Assembly (NCBI GenBank): GCA_009782695.1
Contig: WRIO01000003.1
Coordinates: forward strand, 1 to 15,412
Direction: 5' to 3'
Source of the DNA: Candidatus Cloacimonadota bacterium
GTDB lineage: Bacteria > Cloacimonadota > Cloacimonadia > Cloacimonadales > WRIO01
DNA length: 15,412 bases
Of this stretch, positions 1 through 7,695 are shown in pieces (within the stretch, counting starts at the first letter, position 1; each line of letters opens with the position of its first letter). Both the position numbers and the translations under genes were made by a program. The notes beneath the pieces are model-generated. The model ran no database searches and was not told the origin of the DNA. It saw only the letters and a program-made list of their open reading frames with translations.

Positions 1-181
1 ATTTTGTTTTATCGGTGACATAAGTGGGTGCAAAGTTGTTTTCTAAATCTACACCTATTTCATTCTTTGGCAAATCACGCACATGTCCCATAGAAGCTTT
101 TACAGTGAATTTGTTGTCCAGGTATTTGCCTATTGTTTTCGCTTTTGCAGGCGATTCTACTATAATCAGTGGTTTTCCCAT
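1..181 (-). CDS. topA: DNA topoisomerase I, N-terminal part (cut by window edge)
   Basis: Type IA topoisomerase that relaxes negatively supercoiled DNA by cutting and passing one strand. Only the first 60 residues are in the window; the gene runs off the left edge. The N-terminus [20 protein letters not shown] is the hallmark start of the TOPRIM domain. The glutamate of [10 protein letters not shown] (residue 9) is the conserved acidic metal-binding residue of the family. It is followed by [16 protein letters not shown], the usual second TOPRIM block. The start is ATG with AGAGGAG placed 6 bases upstream. It lies 75 bp downstream of a small gene on the same strand and is probably the last gene of the alkD-small ORF-topA group. 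Identification is firm; completeness cannot be judged. Confidence 0.96.
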   Translation of the reverse strand, partial: MGKPLIIVESPAKAKTIGKYLDNKFTVKASMGHVRDLPKNEIGVDLENNFAPTYVTDKTK

Positions 182-256
182 ATTCTCCTCTTTGTAGCAG
201 TCAACCCAATGATATCAGGGTATCGAGTGCAACCTGTGTAGATTGTTTACAGTTTA

Positions 257-679
257 TTAGCTTAAAATCGTAGTTTTTTTCGATAGTAAATCGGGGTTTT
301 TCGAGTAGATTTCGAGTGTGGTATATATAGCGTGATCTTTGTATTCACCCACACTCATCATTTCTATTAGCTGTGGTAGTATCAGATCGTCTATCGGCAC
401 CTCTATTCTGCCACGAAACATCACAGCTATGGACATAAATCGTTCAAAAAAATCTATCTCAACTTCTCCAGACCTCACCCAAAATAGCAACAGATCAAAG
501 GACTGTCTGCATATAACTTCTCTTTCTTCAAAGCTTTGCTGACGTAAATAATTTGAGCAGTCATTTTGTGGTGTAGGAGTGATCATTTGTATAGTCCTGT
601 CTGAAAAAAAGTCGTCGCTAAGTATTCTTTGTATTTCCAAAAAATTCTTTGTTAAATCTATACTTATTTCTTTTTTCAT
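257..679 (-). CDS. Small protein between alkD and topA, possibly Smg/DUF494 family
   Basis: A 140-residue soluble, acidic protein with no signal peptide or membrane segment. I do not recognise it with certainty. Two things point weakly to the Smg (DUF494) family. Residues about 50-110 run SFEEREV, then a hydrophobic FDLLLFWV, then GEVEIDFFERFMSIAV, then IPQLIEMM-like helices. That resembles the order of conserved positions in the C-terminal part of Smg: E-R/L, A-x-G-x-LL, G-x-L/I, RE-x-VI-x-RA, DL. In many bacteria smg also lies directly upstream of topA, as here. Smg is usually slightly longer (about 155 residues) and its function is unknown. The ATG is preceded by AAGAAG, which overlaps the stop of the upstream glycosylase gene 9 bp away, so the two are probably cotranscribed and coupled. 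It could equally be an unrelated lineage-specific protein. Confidence 0.75.
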   Translation of the reverse strand: MKKEISIDLTKNFLEIQRILSDDFFSDRTIQMITPTPQNDCSNYLRQQSFEEREVICRQSFDLLLFWVRSGEVEIDFFERFMSIAVMFRGRIEVPIDDLILPQLIEMMSVGEYKDHAIYTTLEIYSKNPDLLSKKTTILS

Positions 680-688
680 AGCTGCTTC

Positions 689-1357
689 TTACAATGCCAT
701 CAGTTCTCTTTTCATCTTCGTGGGCAGCTTTTCCATAGCATAACGAAATGCTACGCGAGGCATCTTGCTGCGGTTCTCTTTTAGATATTCATACACTAAA
801 GTCGGCTCTTTTTCTCCGTAAACCTTTAGCATCCAGCCGTAGCCTTTTTGCACCAGATCATGTTCATCATTCATCAGCAGATTCGCTATACCAAAGGGAT
901 TGATGCCTGCGTATTTATTCATCCTGATCAGGGGTATCAAGATCACAGCCGTTGCTCTTCGCACAGCAAATTCGTGATTTTTCGCCCATTTTACTACTTT
1001 GTCGGTCAGCTTTTTGTCTTTCTTTATTAGCTCAGAAAAGGCATGAGTGCAAAAATCATCACAGTCGTTCCAATCTCTGATATATTTCAAAAGCCAATTT
1101 TCAAATATATCAAATGTCTTGTCATTATACTGTTTACGCACCCGGTAGGCAAAGTCATAAGCTATCACATTTAGGCAATAATCTTTTTCTTTTAGTAGTG
1201 TCTCGCATATAGAAAGGACATTCTCTATGCCTTTGTCTTCGAGACCTTGAAAAGCTTTGGCAGAAAGTCTCCTGATATCTTGTAATTTCGGGTGACCCGC
1301 ACTCGGTGTTCTTCCTATCTTTTTTAGACTATCTTGTAGTTTATTCACTATATCCAT
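689..1357 (-). CDS. alkD: DNA alkylation repair glycosylase, AlkD-like HEAT-repeat protein
   Basis: Predicted DNA glycosylase of the AlkC/AlkD family (DNA alkylation repair, PF08713), which removes positively charged 3- and 7-alkylpurines using a superhelix of HEAT-like helix pairs. The 222-residue product fits the usual 220-240. Visible landmarks are paired amphipathic helices throughout and the WNDCD motif at residues 96-100, matching the W-x-x-x-D element that carries the catalytic aspartate in AlkD. The double arginine in EFAVRRATAV (about 133-134) matches the conserved R that contacts DNA, and VQKGYGWMLKVYGEKEP is a typical late-family block. I chose the internal ATG at 1357 over an upstream in-frame start because TAGGAGTGAAG directly precedes it and a likely promoter lies inside the longer reading frame. 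It is first in a group with the small gene at 257-679 and topA. Confidence 0.9.
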   Translation of the reverse strand: MDIVNKLQDSLKKIGRTPSAGHPKLQDIRRLSAKAFQGLEDKGIENVLSICETLLKEKDYCLNVIAYDFAYRVRKQYNDKTFDIFENWLLKYIRDWNDCDDFCTHAFSELIKKDKKLTDKVVKWAKNHEFAVRRATAVILIPLIRMNKYAGINPFGIANLLMNDEHDLVQKGYGWMLKVYGEKEPTLVYEYLKENRSKMPRVAFRYAMEKLPTKMKRELMAL

Positions 1358-1390
1358 CTTCACTCCTACGGTATATTTTTTAGGTGAAGT

Positions 1391-1419
1391 CACTCTAAAA
1401 TACGCAGGTTTTTTGTCAA
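1391..1419 (-). promoter_or_regulatory. Likely sigma70 promoter of alkD
   Basis: On the minus strand a perfect TTGACA (1419-1414) is followed after 16 bp by TAGAGT (1397-1392). This predicts a start near 1385, about 28 bases before the chosen alkD ATG. The surrounding block TATGCTTGACAAAAAACC recurs almost unchanged upstream of the tRNA cluster at 2013-2030, supporting a shared promoter element. Confidence 0.55.
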
Positions 1420-1525
1420 GCATATTATTTTTTCTACCCCTCTACCGCTAGGCAGAGCTTGCAAAAGTCATTTTTTAGATTTAGAAAAAAAAACATCGCA
1501 TTCAGACCCTTTCGGACGATTTCAC

Positions 1526-1558
1526 TTGACAAAAAAGAGCTTATCAAAAAAGAATACA
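1526..1558 (+). promoter_or_regulatory. Possible promoter of the EamA-like gene
   Basis: TTGACA at 1526-1531 in the context CTTGACAAAAAA matches the other -35 candidates in this window. The -10 box is unclear: AATACA at 1553-1558 would need a spacer of 21 bp, longer than normal. The position 19 bp before the start codon is plausible, but this is only a weak call. Confidence 0.3.
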
Positions 1559-1576
1559 CAGCAAAAAGGAGTTTTT

Positions 1577-1990
1577 ATGTGGGTTTTATATGCTTTATTG
1601 GCAGCTGTTTTTGCTGCTCTGACAGGGATTTTAGCGAAGCTTGGCTTGAGGGAAGTAAATCCGAACCTCGCTACTGCCATACGCACAGTAGTTATCTTAG
1701 TCATGGCATGGCTGATAGTGTTTGTGACAGGTCGTCAGACGGAGATAGCGGGTATTTCGCAAAAGGGGTGGATATATTTAGTCTTGTCGGGGTTAGCTAC
1801 CGGTCTATCTTGGTTGTTTTACTTTTATGCTCTGGAGATAGGTGATGCCAGCAAGGTCATACCTGTGGACAAATTTAGTGTGGTGATAGCTATCGTGCTG
1901 GCGTTTACAGTGCTGGGCGAACCTTTGACAGCCAAGACGGTCATCGGCGGGCTGCTAATCTCAGCAGGGACTTTTGCTTTGATTTTGTGA
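1577..1990 (+). CDS. Small single-domain EamA/DMT family membrane protein
   Basis: A 137-residue, very hydrophobic protein with about five membrane helices (roughly residues 1-20, 30-50, 62-82, 92-110, 118-137). It is one EamA unit, half the size of the common ten-helix EamA transporters. Landmarks are AALTGILAKLGLREVNPNLA in helix 1-2, the YFYALEIGDASKVIPVDK stretch and the VLGEPLTAKTVIGGLLISAG C-terminal block, typical of the EamA fold. Five-helix members are thought to act as dimers in the inner membrane and usually export small metabolites; the substrate cannot be told. The ATG at 1577 has AAAGGAG seven bases upstream, so I preferred it to the upstream in-frame TTG at 1526, which is part of a promoter-like TTGACA. 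It stands alone, divergent from alkD and before the tRNA cluster. Confidence 0.88.
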   Translation: MWVLYALLAAVFAALTGILAKLGLREVNPNLATAIRTVVILVMAWLIVFVTGRQTEIAGISQKGWIYLVLSGLATGLSWLFYFYALEIGDASKVIPVDKFSVVIAIVLAFTVLGEPLTAKTVIGGLLISAGTFALIL

Positions 1991-2017
1991 CTTTTTTTCA
2001 GAATCATAAAATTATGC

Positions 2018-2071
2018 TTGACAAAAAACCCCCATTTTAGAAAATTGACGCTTGATATAGTTCGCTATGTC
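2018..2071 (+). promoter_or_regulatory. Probable tandem promoters of the tRNA cluster
   Basis: Two -35-like boxes precede the tRNAs. TTGACA is at 2018-2023, inside a block nearly identical to the alkD promoter. TTGACG is at 2045-2050, followed 15 bp later by TATGTC (2066-2071). The second pair would start transcription within about 10 bases of tRNA-Lys. The -10 boxes are imperfect, so exact use of either is uncertain. Confidence 0.45.
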
Positions 2072-2087
2072 AAAATGTGATTTATGC

Positions 2088-2162
2088 GGTCCTGTAACTC
2101 AGCGGTAGAGTACCTGCCTTTTAAGCAGGGAGTCGATGATTCGAATTCATCCAGGATCACCA
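2088..2162 (+). tRNA. tRNA-Lys (anticodon TTT)
   Basis: Full cloverleaf read by hand. The acceptor stem GGTCCTG pairs with CAGGATC (2152-2158, one G-U). The D arm is ACTC/GAGT, and the anticodon stem CCTGC/GCAGG encloses loop CTTTTAA, giving anticodon TTT at 2120-2122. The T arm GATGA/TCATC has loop TTCGAAT. Discriminator A is followed by an encoded CCA (2160-2162). First gene of a three-tRNA cluster. Confidence 0.97.
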
Positions 2163-2177
2163 TTCTTTTGGCAGTGA

Positions 2178-2252
2178 GACCCCATCGTCTAGCGGTTAGG
2201 ACTCAAGATTTTCATTCTTGCAACCGGGGTTCGATTCCCCGTGGGGTCGCCA
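2178..2252 (+). tRNA. tRNA-Glu (anticodon TTC)
   Basis: The acceptor GACCCCA pairs with TGGGGTC (2242-2248). The anticodon stem CAAGA/TCTTG encloses TTTTCAT, giving anticodon TTC. The T arm is CGGGG/CCCCG with loop TTCGATT. Discriminator G is followed by encoded CCA at 2250-2252. It lies 15 bp after tRNA-Lys, so the two are very probably one transcript. Confidence 0.97.
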
Positions 2253-2291
2253 AATCATCATCGCCTGCGATATTTATATCTTTTGCTATAT

Positions 2292-2366
2292 GACTCATTC
2301 GTCTAGCGGTTAGGACACCGGATTCTCAGTCCGGGAACAGGGGTTCGATTCCCCTATGGGTTACCA
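2292..2366 (+). tRNA. tRNA-Glu (anticodon CTC)
   Basis: The acceptor GACTCAT pairs with ATGGGTT (2356-2362, two G-U pairs). The anticodon stem CCGGA/TCCGG encloses TTCTCAG, giving anticodon CTC at 2325-2327. The T arm is AGGGG/CCCCT with loop TTCGATT, and CCA is encoded at 2364-2366. Its D-arm half, TCGTCTAGCGGTTAGGAC, is the same as in the neighbouring Glu-TTC gene, suggesting divergence from a common copy. It reads GAG codons. Confidence 0.96.
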
Positions 2367-2440
2367 CTTTATTACCTTCCTCACATCATTTTTCGCCGGG
2401 ATTGTTGACTCTGCTACGACTGTCTTACAAAACATAAAAC

Positions 2441-2469
2441 TTGACTAAAAAGCCGTGTTTTTTTTTATG
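2441..2469 (+). promoter_or_regulatory. Possible promoter of recG
   Basis: CTTGACTAAAAA carries a -35-like TTGACT at 2441-2446; TTTATG at 2464-2469 follows after 17 bp. Transcription would begin around 2476, about 13 bases before the recG ATG at 2489. The -35 context matches the other CTTGAC(A/T)AAAAA blocks in this window. The -10 box is weak. Confidence 0.4.
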
Positions 2470-2488
2470 GAAAAAGAGAGTAAAATAT

Positions 2489-4579
2489 ATGGAATATATG
2501 CCACGAGACACAGAAGTTAAATTCCTGAAAGGAGTAGGAGATTTTCGTGCGAAGCTTTTTGAAAATATGGGTATTTTAGCGGTGAATGACCTGCTGGAAT
2601 ACTTCCCGCGAGATTATCTACTGCACCAGACCGACGCTCAGATTCGGCATCTAAAAGTCGGGCAATTCGTTTCTATGAAATTGCAGGTTTACAATGTGCA
2701 AGAAGTGACCACAAAAAGCGGTAAAAAGCAACTAAAAGCCATCGTAACAGACCGCGAACATCGCCAGCTGGAATGTATGTGGTTTCGGTATGGAAAGTGG
2801 GTAACCAAGCTTCTGTCACCGGGAAACACGATACGCGTAACCGGGCATGTGTCGGAATACAATGGTAATCTGCAGCTGGCACATCCGCAGATAGAGGAAG
2901 AGAAAGAGGAGCTAAACCACGATTTTTGGGCTGATAGAAGCGTGTTGCCACTATATGCCCTAACCACTGGATTGACACAGAATATAGTTCGGAACGCTGT
3001 TTATGCAGCTTTTGCGCTGTTTCACCAAAACATAGACGAGACCTTGCCCGCAGATATTATAGAAAAATATCATTTTTTAGACAGGAAAACTGCTCTACAG
3101 AAAATGCACTTTACCTTGCAACCTGAATATATTCAACGTGTAAAAGCCCGATTCGTGTATGAAGAGTTCTTTTATCTGCAGATCATGATAGCTCGAAATA
3201 CCCGTGATAAAGCCGATGTAATCAAGCAAAAACGGCATTTTTATTCTCACCAAAATCAGCTAGTGGAAACCCTAAAACAGAAGCTCCCCTTTACCCTGAC
3301 AAATGCCCAAAAAAAAGTGATAAATGAGATTTATACTGATATGGTTTCTGAAAAGCCCATGAGTAGGCTACTGCAAGGTGATGTGGGAGCAGGGAAAACT
3401 ATAGTAACCCTCTTTGCGATATTTTTAGCTATCGAAAACGGATATCAAACTGCTCTGATAGCACCCACAGAGATATTAGCAGAACAGCATTTTCACACTA
3501 TATCGCAGCTAACCAAAGATATCGAAGGCGTCAATATCTGCCTGATAAAAGGTGGTGTCTCGAAGCAGAAAAAAGCCGATAAACAGGCTATCGCAGAGGG
3601 TAATATAAATATAGCTATCGGTACTCACGCCCTTTTCCAAAAGGATGTGGTGTTTGCGAGGCTTAGCCTGATAGTAATAGACGAACAGCATAGATTTGGC
3701 GTGGCACAACGCTCACAGCTCTCCACCAGGCACGGCTTCCCGGATTTGCTTTATCTTTCGGCAACCCCCATACCCCGTTCGCTCGCTATGACTGTGTTTG
3801 GAGATATGACCATCAGCTCCATAAATGAGCTGCCGCCCACCCGTAAACCTGTCAAAACTCAGCTAGTATACGGCAATCAAAAAAGTAAGATTTACACTCA
3901 CCTGAGGGAAGAGCTCGAAAAGGGTAGGCAGATTTATTTCGTTTGTCCGCTGATAGAAGAGTCTGAAAAGATAGAGCTACAAGACGCAGAATCACTATAT
4001 AAAGAGATACAAGAGACACTATTCCCGAGCTTTCCTTCGGCTATACTGCATGGACAGATGAAGGCAAAAGAAAAAGACGAGATCATGGCTTCATTCGTGT
4101 CGGGTCAGACCAAAATTCTGGTCTCAACCACTGTGATAGAAGTCGGCATAGACGTGCCAAATGCCTCAGTGATGGTGATAGAACACGCCGAAAGGTTTGG
4201 GCTGGCACAGCTACATCAGCTACGTGGCAGGGTGGGACGCGGTGCCGACCAAGCCTACTGCTACTTGATAGCTTATGCGATGAGTGAGATAGGTAAGGAA
4301 AGGCTACGCACTATGACCACTACCAATGACGGCTTTATCATAGCTGAAAAAGACCTGGAGCTGCGGGGACCGGGGGATATGTTTGGCACAGCACAATCAG
4401 GGCTTCCAGAGTTTAAATTTGCAAACTTGATAACCGATCAAGGATGGCTAAACACAGCCCGACAAGACGCTTTTTTGCTGATAGAAGACGACCCAGAGCT
4501 GGCTAAACCCGAAAACGATTTTACCAAAAAATATTACGACAGCTATGTGCTAAAAAAAGAAGCTATCGTGAAGTTTTGA
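2489..4579 (+). CDS. recG: ATP-dependent DNA helicase RecG
   Basis: Superfamily 2 double-strand DNA translocase that regresses stalled replication forks and processes branched recombination intermediates. The 696-residue length matches the family. The N-terminal wedge domain with OB fold covers about residues 60-160 (FLKGVG, then YFPRDY, then the VTGHVSEYNGNLQLAHPQIE strand region). The helicase core has Walker A GDVGAGKT at 297-304, TAPTEILAEQH-like motif Ia, DEQHRFG at 398-404 (the RecG form of the DEAH box) and LSATPIPRSLAM motif III. It continues with STTVIEVGIDVPNAS and the QLRGRVGRG arginine-finger motif VI, and ends with the TRG-type LELRGPGDMFGTAQSG block. I chose ATG 2489, preceded by AAAGAGAG, over the longer frame from 2441 whose first codons are a promoter-like TTGACT. 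It stands alone after the tRNAs and converges with dnaJ. Confidence 0.97.
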   Translation: MEYMPRDTEVKFLKGVGDFRAKLFENMGILAVNDLLEYFPRDYLLHQTDAQIRHLKVGQFVSMKLQVYNVQEVTTKSGKKQLKAIVTDREHRQLECMWFRYGKWVTKLLSPGNTIRVTGHVSEYNGNLQLAHPQIEEEKEELNHDFWADRSVLPLYALTTGLTQNIVRNAVYAAFALFHQNIDETLPADIIEKYHFLDRKTALQKMHFTLQPEYIQRVKARFVYEEFFYLQIMIARNTRDKADVIKQKRHFYSHQNQLVETLKQKLPFTLTNAQKKVINEIYTDMVSEKPMSRLLQGDVGAGKTIVTLFAIFLAIENGYQTALIAPTEILAEQHFHTISQLTKDIEGVNICLIKGGVSKQKKADKQAIAEGNINIAIGTHALFQKDVVFARLSLIVIDEQHRFGVAQRSQLSTRHGFPDLLYLSATPIPRSLAMTVFGDMTISSINELPPTRKPVKTQLVYGNQKSKIYTHLREELEKGRQIYFVCPLIEESEKIELQDAESLYKEIQETLFPSFPSAILHGQMKAKEKDEIMASFVSGQTKILVSTTVIEVGIDVPNASVMVIEHAERFGLAQLHQLRGRVGRGADQAYCYLIAYAMSEIGKERLRTMTTTNDGFIIAEKDLELRGPGDMFGTAQSGLPEFKFANLITDQGWLNTARQDAFLLIEDDPELAKPENDFTKKYYDSYVLKKEAIVKF

Positions 4580-4937
4580 ACATCGTTCCGACATATCCGT
4601 CCGAAGGGCACAATATTTTTTCCCCGCTCCTATGGAGAGGGGTGGACTATAAATAGTGACAAGTTACAAAGGACAAATTACAACTCATTGGTATTTAGTC
4701 ATTTGTAATTACCAACGAAGTTGGTGGACGGGGTGGTTAAAGTAGATGTGAATGATGTGTCTGCTTCGCAGAATGTGAAGGATGTTTTTAACCACCCCGT
4801 CCGCTGGCGCGTCCACCCCTCCAAAATTGGAGGGGAATAACACATCGTCCGCAACCCTATCAACTTTCAACGACGCGAAGCGTCCTCAACTGCACGAAGT
4901 GCTTTCATCCGTGCGGAGCATACCACATTTCTAATTT
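4580..4937. repeat. Intergenic mosaic repeat between convergent recG and dnaJ
   Basis: No gene is visible. From left to right: mini-hairpin GTCC-GAA-GGGC (4599-4609) and an imperfect CCCCGCTCC/GGAGAGGGG palindrome (about 4621-4640). Next is an AT-rich segment (4645-4710) that recurs inverted at 14838-14900, then ACCAAC-GAA-GTTGGT (4711-4725) and a long hairpin 4726-4802. After these come the CGC-TG-GCG slot (4802-4809), CCCCTCC...GGAGGGG (4817-4836), GACGC-GAA-GCGTC (4872-4884), GCAC-GAA-GTGC (4892-4902) and the CCGTGCGGAGCA unit. It ends in (TTTCTAA)n that runs into the dnaJ stop codon. Confidence 0.85.
4726..4802. repeat. Perfect 16-bp inverted repeat hairpin in the recG/dnaJ gap
   Basis: GGACGGGGTGGTTAAA at 4726-4741 is exactly complementary to 4787-4802. 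The arms enclose 45 bp that contain a nested CTGC-TTC-GCAG hairpin (4761-4771). The arms are the ACCACCCCGTCC module in opposite orientations, so this is two repeat units facing each other. As RNA it would fold strongly on either strand between two convergent genes. Confidence 0.85.
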
Positions 4938-6092
4938 CTAATTTTTAAAAAACCCTTTTATCTTATCTACTATACTATTTCCTATATTCAAGTCTCTTTT
5001 GCTGTCAAATACTTTGAACTGCTCTAATATCTTTATCTCTTCGGCTGATAGGTTCGTGGGCGTAACGACCTTTATCTGCACATAAAAATCTCCTACCAAT
5101 GCCGACTGAACTACTGGCAGTCCTTGTCCGCTGATCTTAAACATCTTGCCTGACTGCGTTCCAGCAGGTATTTTCAGCTTTATTTTTTTAGTGATAGTGG
5201 GGACTAACACCTCGTCTCCGAGTGCTGCTTGGGTAAAAGTGATGGGGTATTCACAAAAGAGGTTTGCTCCATCGCGCTTTAAGAAGTCATCTTCTTTTTC
5301 GCGGATTTCCACCAATATATCACCGGGCACGCCACCGCGAGGAGCAGCGTTTCCTTTCCCTTTTTCGCGGACATATTGCCCTTCCGCTACTCCTTTTGGG
5401 ATATTTATATCCACGCTTTTAGATTGTGAGACCCTGCCTTCGCCGTTGCAAGCTGTGCACTTATTTTTAACGATAGTCCCTTCACCACGACAGCTGGGAC
5501 AGGTGCTGACAGTCTGCATATTTCCGAATATAGACTGCCGAACCACTCGCACCTGACCGTGTCCACCGCACTGGGTGCATTTTGTGGTGATACCGTCCTT
5601 CGAGCCAGAGCCATTGCAAGTGGTGCAAGCGTCTTTGACATTTATCTTGATAGTCTTGGTTACACCTTCGTAGATTTCTTTTAAATTCAACGACAGCTCT
5701 ATTCGCAGGTCTTCTCCGCGTGGCTGACCGCCGCCTCCACCACTGCGAAAGCTACCACCACCGCCGAAAAACTGAGAAAATATAGACTCAAAACCACCGA
5801 ATATATCGCTAAAATCACCTTGGTGGGTGAAGTCTTCCCAGCGGAAACCTCCGCTACCAAAAGCCCCTTCCATACCAGCATGCCCGTATTGGTCATATCG
5901 CGCCCGCTTATCTTTGTCGCTTAGGACTTCGTAGGCTTCGCAAGCCTCTTTGAACTTCTCTTCGGCGTCTTTGTTGTCTTTGTTCTTGTCGGGGTGATAC
6001 ATCATAGCCAGCTTGCGATAAGCCTTCTTGATAGCATCGTCATCGGCGTTTTTCTCTATGCCGAGCACCTCATAATAATCTCTTTTTGCCAT
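4938..6092 (-). CDS. dnaJ: Chaperone protein DnaJ (Hsp40)
   Basis: Co-chaperone that delivers unfolded clients to DnaK and stimulates its ATPase. The 384-residue product is a complete type I DnaJ. J domain 1-70 has HPD at 33-35. The Gly/Phe-rich linker runs about 72-125 and ends in an unusually glycine-dense stretch (two runs of four to five Gly). The zinc domain has four CxxCxGxG repeats at C156, C172, C198 and C212. Client-binding beta domains follow to residue 384. ATG 6092 has AGAGGA 5 bases upstream. That ribosome-binding site lies inside the last codons of the upstream asparagine-synthase-like gene, whose stop ends one base before, so translation is likely coupled. Last gene of the hrcA operon; its stop codon lies inside an AT-heptamer repeat. 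Confidence 0.97.
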   Translation of the reverse strand: MAKRDYYEVLGIEKNADDDAIKKAYRKLAMMYHPDKNKDNKDAEEKFKEACEAYEVLSDKDKRARYDQYGHAGMEGAFGSGGFRWEDFTHQGDFSDIFGGFESIFSQFFGGGGSFRSGGGGGQPRGEDLRIELSLNLKEIYEGVTKTIKINVKDACTTCNGSGSKDGITTKCTQCGGHGQVRVVRQSIFGNMQTVSTCPSCRGEGTIVKNKCTACNGEGRVSQSKSVDINIPKGVAEGQYVREKGKGNAAPRGGVPGDILVEIREKEDDFLKRDGANLFCEYPITFTQAALGDEVLVPTITKKIKLKIPAGTQSGKMFKISGQGLPVVQSALVGDFYVQIKVVTPTNLSAEEIKILEQFKVFDSKRDLNIGNSIVDKIKGFFKN

Positions 6093-6093
6093 T

Positions 6094-7542
6094 TTATTCC
6101 TCTTTTTTCTTTATTTTTTGTAAAAAAGTTTTCACACCATATTTTAGATAAATTATCTTTATGGCGTTAAAAACTCCGATTATAGTCATAAATTTATATA
6201 TATTGCTCTTGAAACCGGGGTTTATCGGGTATTTTAGAGCGTCTTTTGAAAAGTTTTTCAAAATATTTCTGTAAAGTAAATGATAGTGTTTGTTCCGATA
6301 TTTTGCATTCACCGAAAGTAGCAAGGACAGTAGTTTGTGGGAGTTGTAAGGGGTAAAAGAGTCGATACCTATCGCAAAATCGGCTGTGAGTGCCTTTGCG
6401 AACCAGATGCCCTTGCTGTCCTCCCAATTGAACATATCCGCTGTGTTGTAGCCCATAAACTCACAGTGTTTATAAGCATCTGCCAGCCAGTAACTGTATA
6501 AAAGGTTCGGTGCACGATAGCCGGTGTATCCGCGAATACTCGTCAAAATTTCTGGTGTGATTCTATGCCTTATAGCATATTGGTTTTTTGCTATTTCGCT
6601 GATATTTCCATTTATATACAGATGGTCAGGGCGAAATTTAACCCGCTTGGGTATGTCTAAAGGGAAGTCCACGCTACCGGTCATATCTTCATACTCATCG
6701 AGACTTTCGATAACCTCAAAAGACTTGCCATACTGCTTTGACAGTAGAGTTGGGATAACTATATCCGGGTGTTTGCTGGTCATTTTTTTGTTTTTATAGA
6801 CGAAATATTTGCTGTCTGTGTGCAGGCTCGCCATAAATAAAAGTCGGCTGTCATACCCGCTCGTGAGTGCTAAAAAAAGCTTTTTGCGTAGGCTAGCAGC
6901 TGTGATAAAGCCACGTAACATATCGCAGATTTGAGGCACTACATCGCTCATCTTGTGAGGTGTAAGCGGCACTGCAGGAAAATATCGGCATATTTGCTTG
7001 CGATTTATATCTGCATAATTATTTGGTAACAGGTGTTTTATGTTTTGAAAATGGGTAGTATTGCCTATAAATAACCTTTCTTTTGTGAATAATTTTGAGC
7101 CGTAAAAATCTATCAAATCCTTGTTTGTATGCGTGATGGGGTCTATAAACTCGCACAATAGCTTCGGCTGTGAACCGAATGCCTGAAAGTCTGCATCATA
7201 ATAAATCTCCCGCGAAGAAGTGGCGTCGCCACAGATAATAAACTCCTCAGAGTCTCTATAAATCAAGATAAAATGCCCTGAGTAGTCTTCCATTTTCCGT
7301 AAGATACTTCTGTAGTCTGGGTAAGATAGTAGCACCTCAGCTATCTGTTGATTCGTGTTTTCAGGCGTTTGATAGTCATAGATAGAACCGAGTAGAGCCA
7401 GCTTTCGGTCGTTTTTCTCTACCACTGTGATATAGAGCTCCGAATGCACAAAAAGAGAGTAGCTACCAAACGCTATCTCCTGCATACTTGTGACCTTATT
7501 CGGCACATTTGTCAGCACAAACTGCTGACGATATTTTTCCAA
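6094..7542 (-). CDS. Asparagine-synthase-like (PP-loop) protein inside the dnaK-dnaJ operon
   Basis: A 482-residue protein with the two-domain plan of class II glutamine-dependent asparagine synthetases. Residues about 5-190 resemble the Ntn-type domain, with GHFILIYRD (89-97) and [11 protein letters not shown] (105-115), the family's GDxxGxRxLYY block. The catalytic N-terminal cysteine is absent (the protein begins MEKYRQ), so glutamine hydrolysis is unlikely. The synthetase half has a PP-loop, [10 protein letters not shown] (224-233), in place of SGGxDS, and [10 protein letters not shown] (311-320) where GNGGDE would normally sit. It should adenylate a carboxylate and may form an amide or ester with an unknown nucleophile. 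Relatives occur in capsule and LPS clusters and in lasso-peptide or beta-lactam synthesis. No membrane segment is evident apart from a hydrophobic stretch at 452-470. It is coupled to dnaJ by a 1-bp gap. The start codon is doubtful: TTG at 7542 lies too far (15 bases) from AAGGAG at 7558-7563. Confidence 0.85.
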   Translation of the reverse strand: MEKYRQQFVLTNVPNKVTSMQEIAFGSYSLFVHSELYITVVEKNDRKLALLGSIYDYQTPENTNQQIAEVLLSYPDYRSILRKMEDYSGHFILIYRDSEEFIICGDATSSREIYYDADFQAFGSQPKLLCEFIDPITHTNKDLIDFYGSKLFTKERLFIGNTTHFQNIKHLLPNNYADINRKQICRYFPAVPLTPHKMSDVVPQICDMLRGFITAASLRKKLFLALTSGYDSRLLFMASLHTDSKYFVYKNKKMTSKHPDIVIPTLLSKQYGKSFEVIESLDEYEDMTGSVDFPLDIPKRVKFRPDHLYINGNISEIAKNQYAIRHRITPEILTSIRGYTGYRAPNLLYSYWLADAYKHCEFMGYNTADMFNWEDSKGIWFAKALTADFAIGIDSFTPYNSHKLLSLLLSVNAKYRNKHYHLLYRNILKNFSKDALKYPINPGFKSNIYKFMTIIGVFNAIKIIYLKYGVKTFLQKIKKKEE

Positions 7543-7568
7543 ATCTTTTATATTTTTCTCCTTGTGTT

Positions 7569-7615
7569 ATTCCCCTCCAAATTTGGAGGGGTGTCAACTT
7601 GTTGACGGGGTGGTT
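7569..7615 (+). repeat. Palindrome unit, direct copy 1
   Basis: Contains the perfect 20-bp palindrome CCCCTCCAAATTTGGAGGGG (7572-7591), then GTCAAC-TT-GTTGAC (7593-7606) and GGGGTGGTT. The copy at 7649-7695 differs at one base in the palindrome centre, so the pair arose by recent duplication or repeated insertion. Confidence 0.9.
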
Positions 7616-7648
7616 TGAGGGTATTCATCCTTGCGAAGCACACCAACA

Positions 7649-7695
7649 ATTCCCCTCCAAACTTGGAGGGGTGTCAACTTGTTGACGGGGTGGTT
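7649..7695 (+). repeat. Palindrome unit, direct copy 2
   Basis: Nearly identical to 7569-7615, 80 bp further on. The palindrome (7652-7671) has AAAC in place of AAAT at its centre, and the GTCAAC-TT-GTTGAC slot (7673-7686) is unchanged. Confidence 0.9.

Noticed and set aside
2084..2293. 69-residue frame across the tRNA cluster
   Set aside because: It runs through two complete tRNA genes and cannot be a real protein gene.
2088..2400. Integrated element at the tRNA genes
   Set aside because: No integrase, no tRNA 3'-end duplication, and neighbouring genes are ordinary housekeeping genes.
4610..4645. Intrinsic terminator after recG
   Set aside because: The T-run lies before, not after, the GC-rich stem on the plus strand, and the stem has a mismatch.
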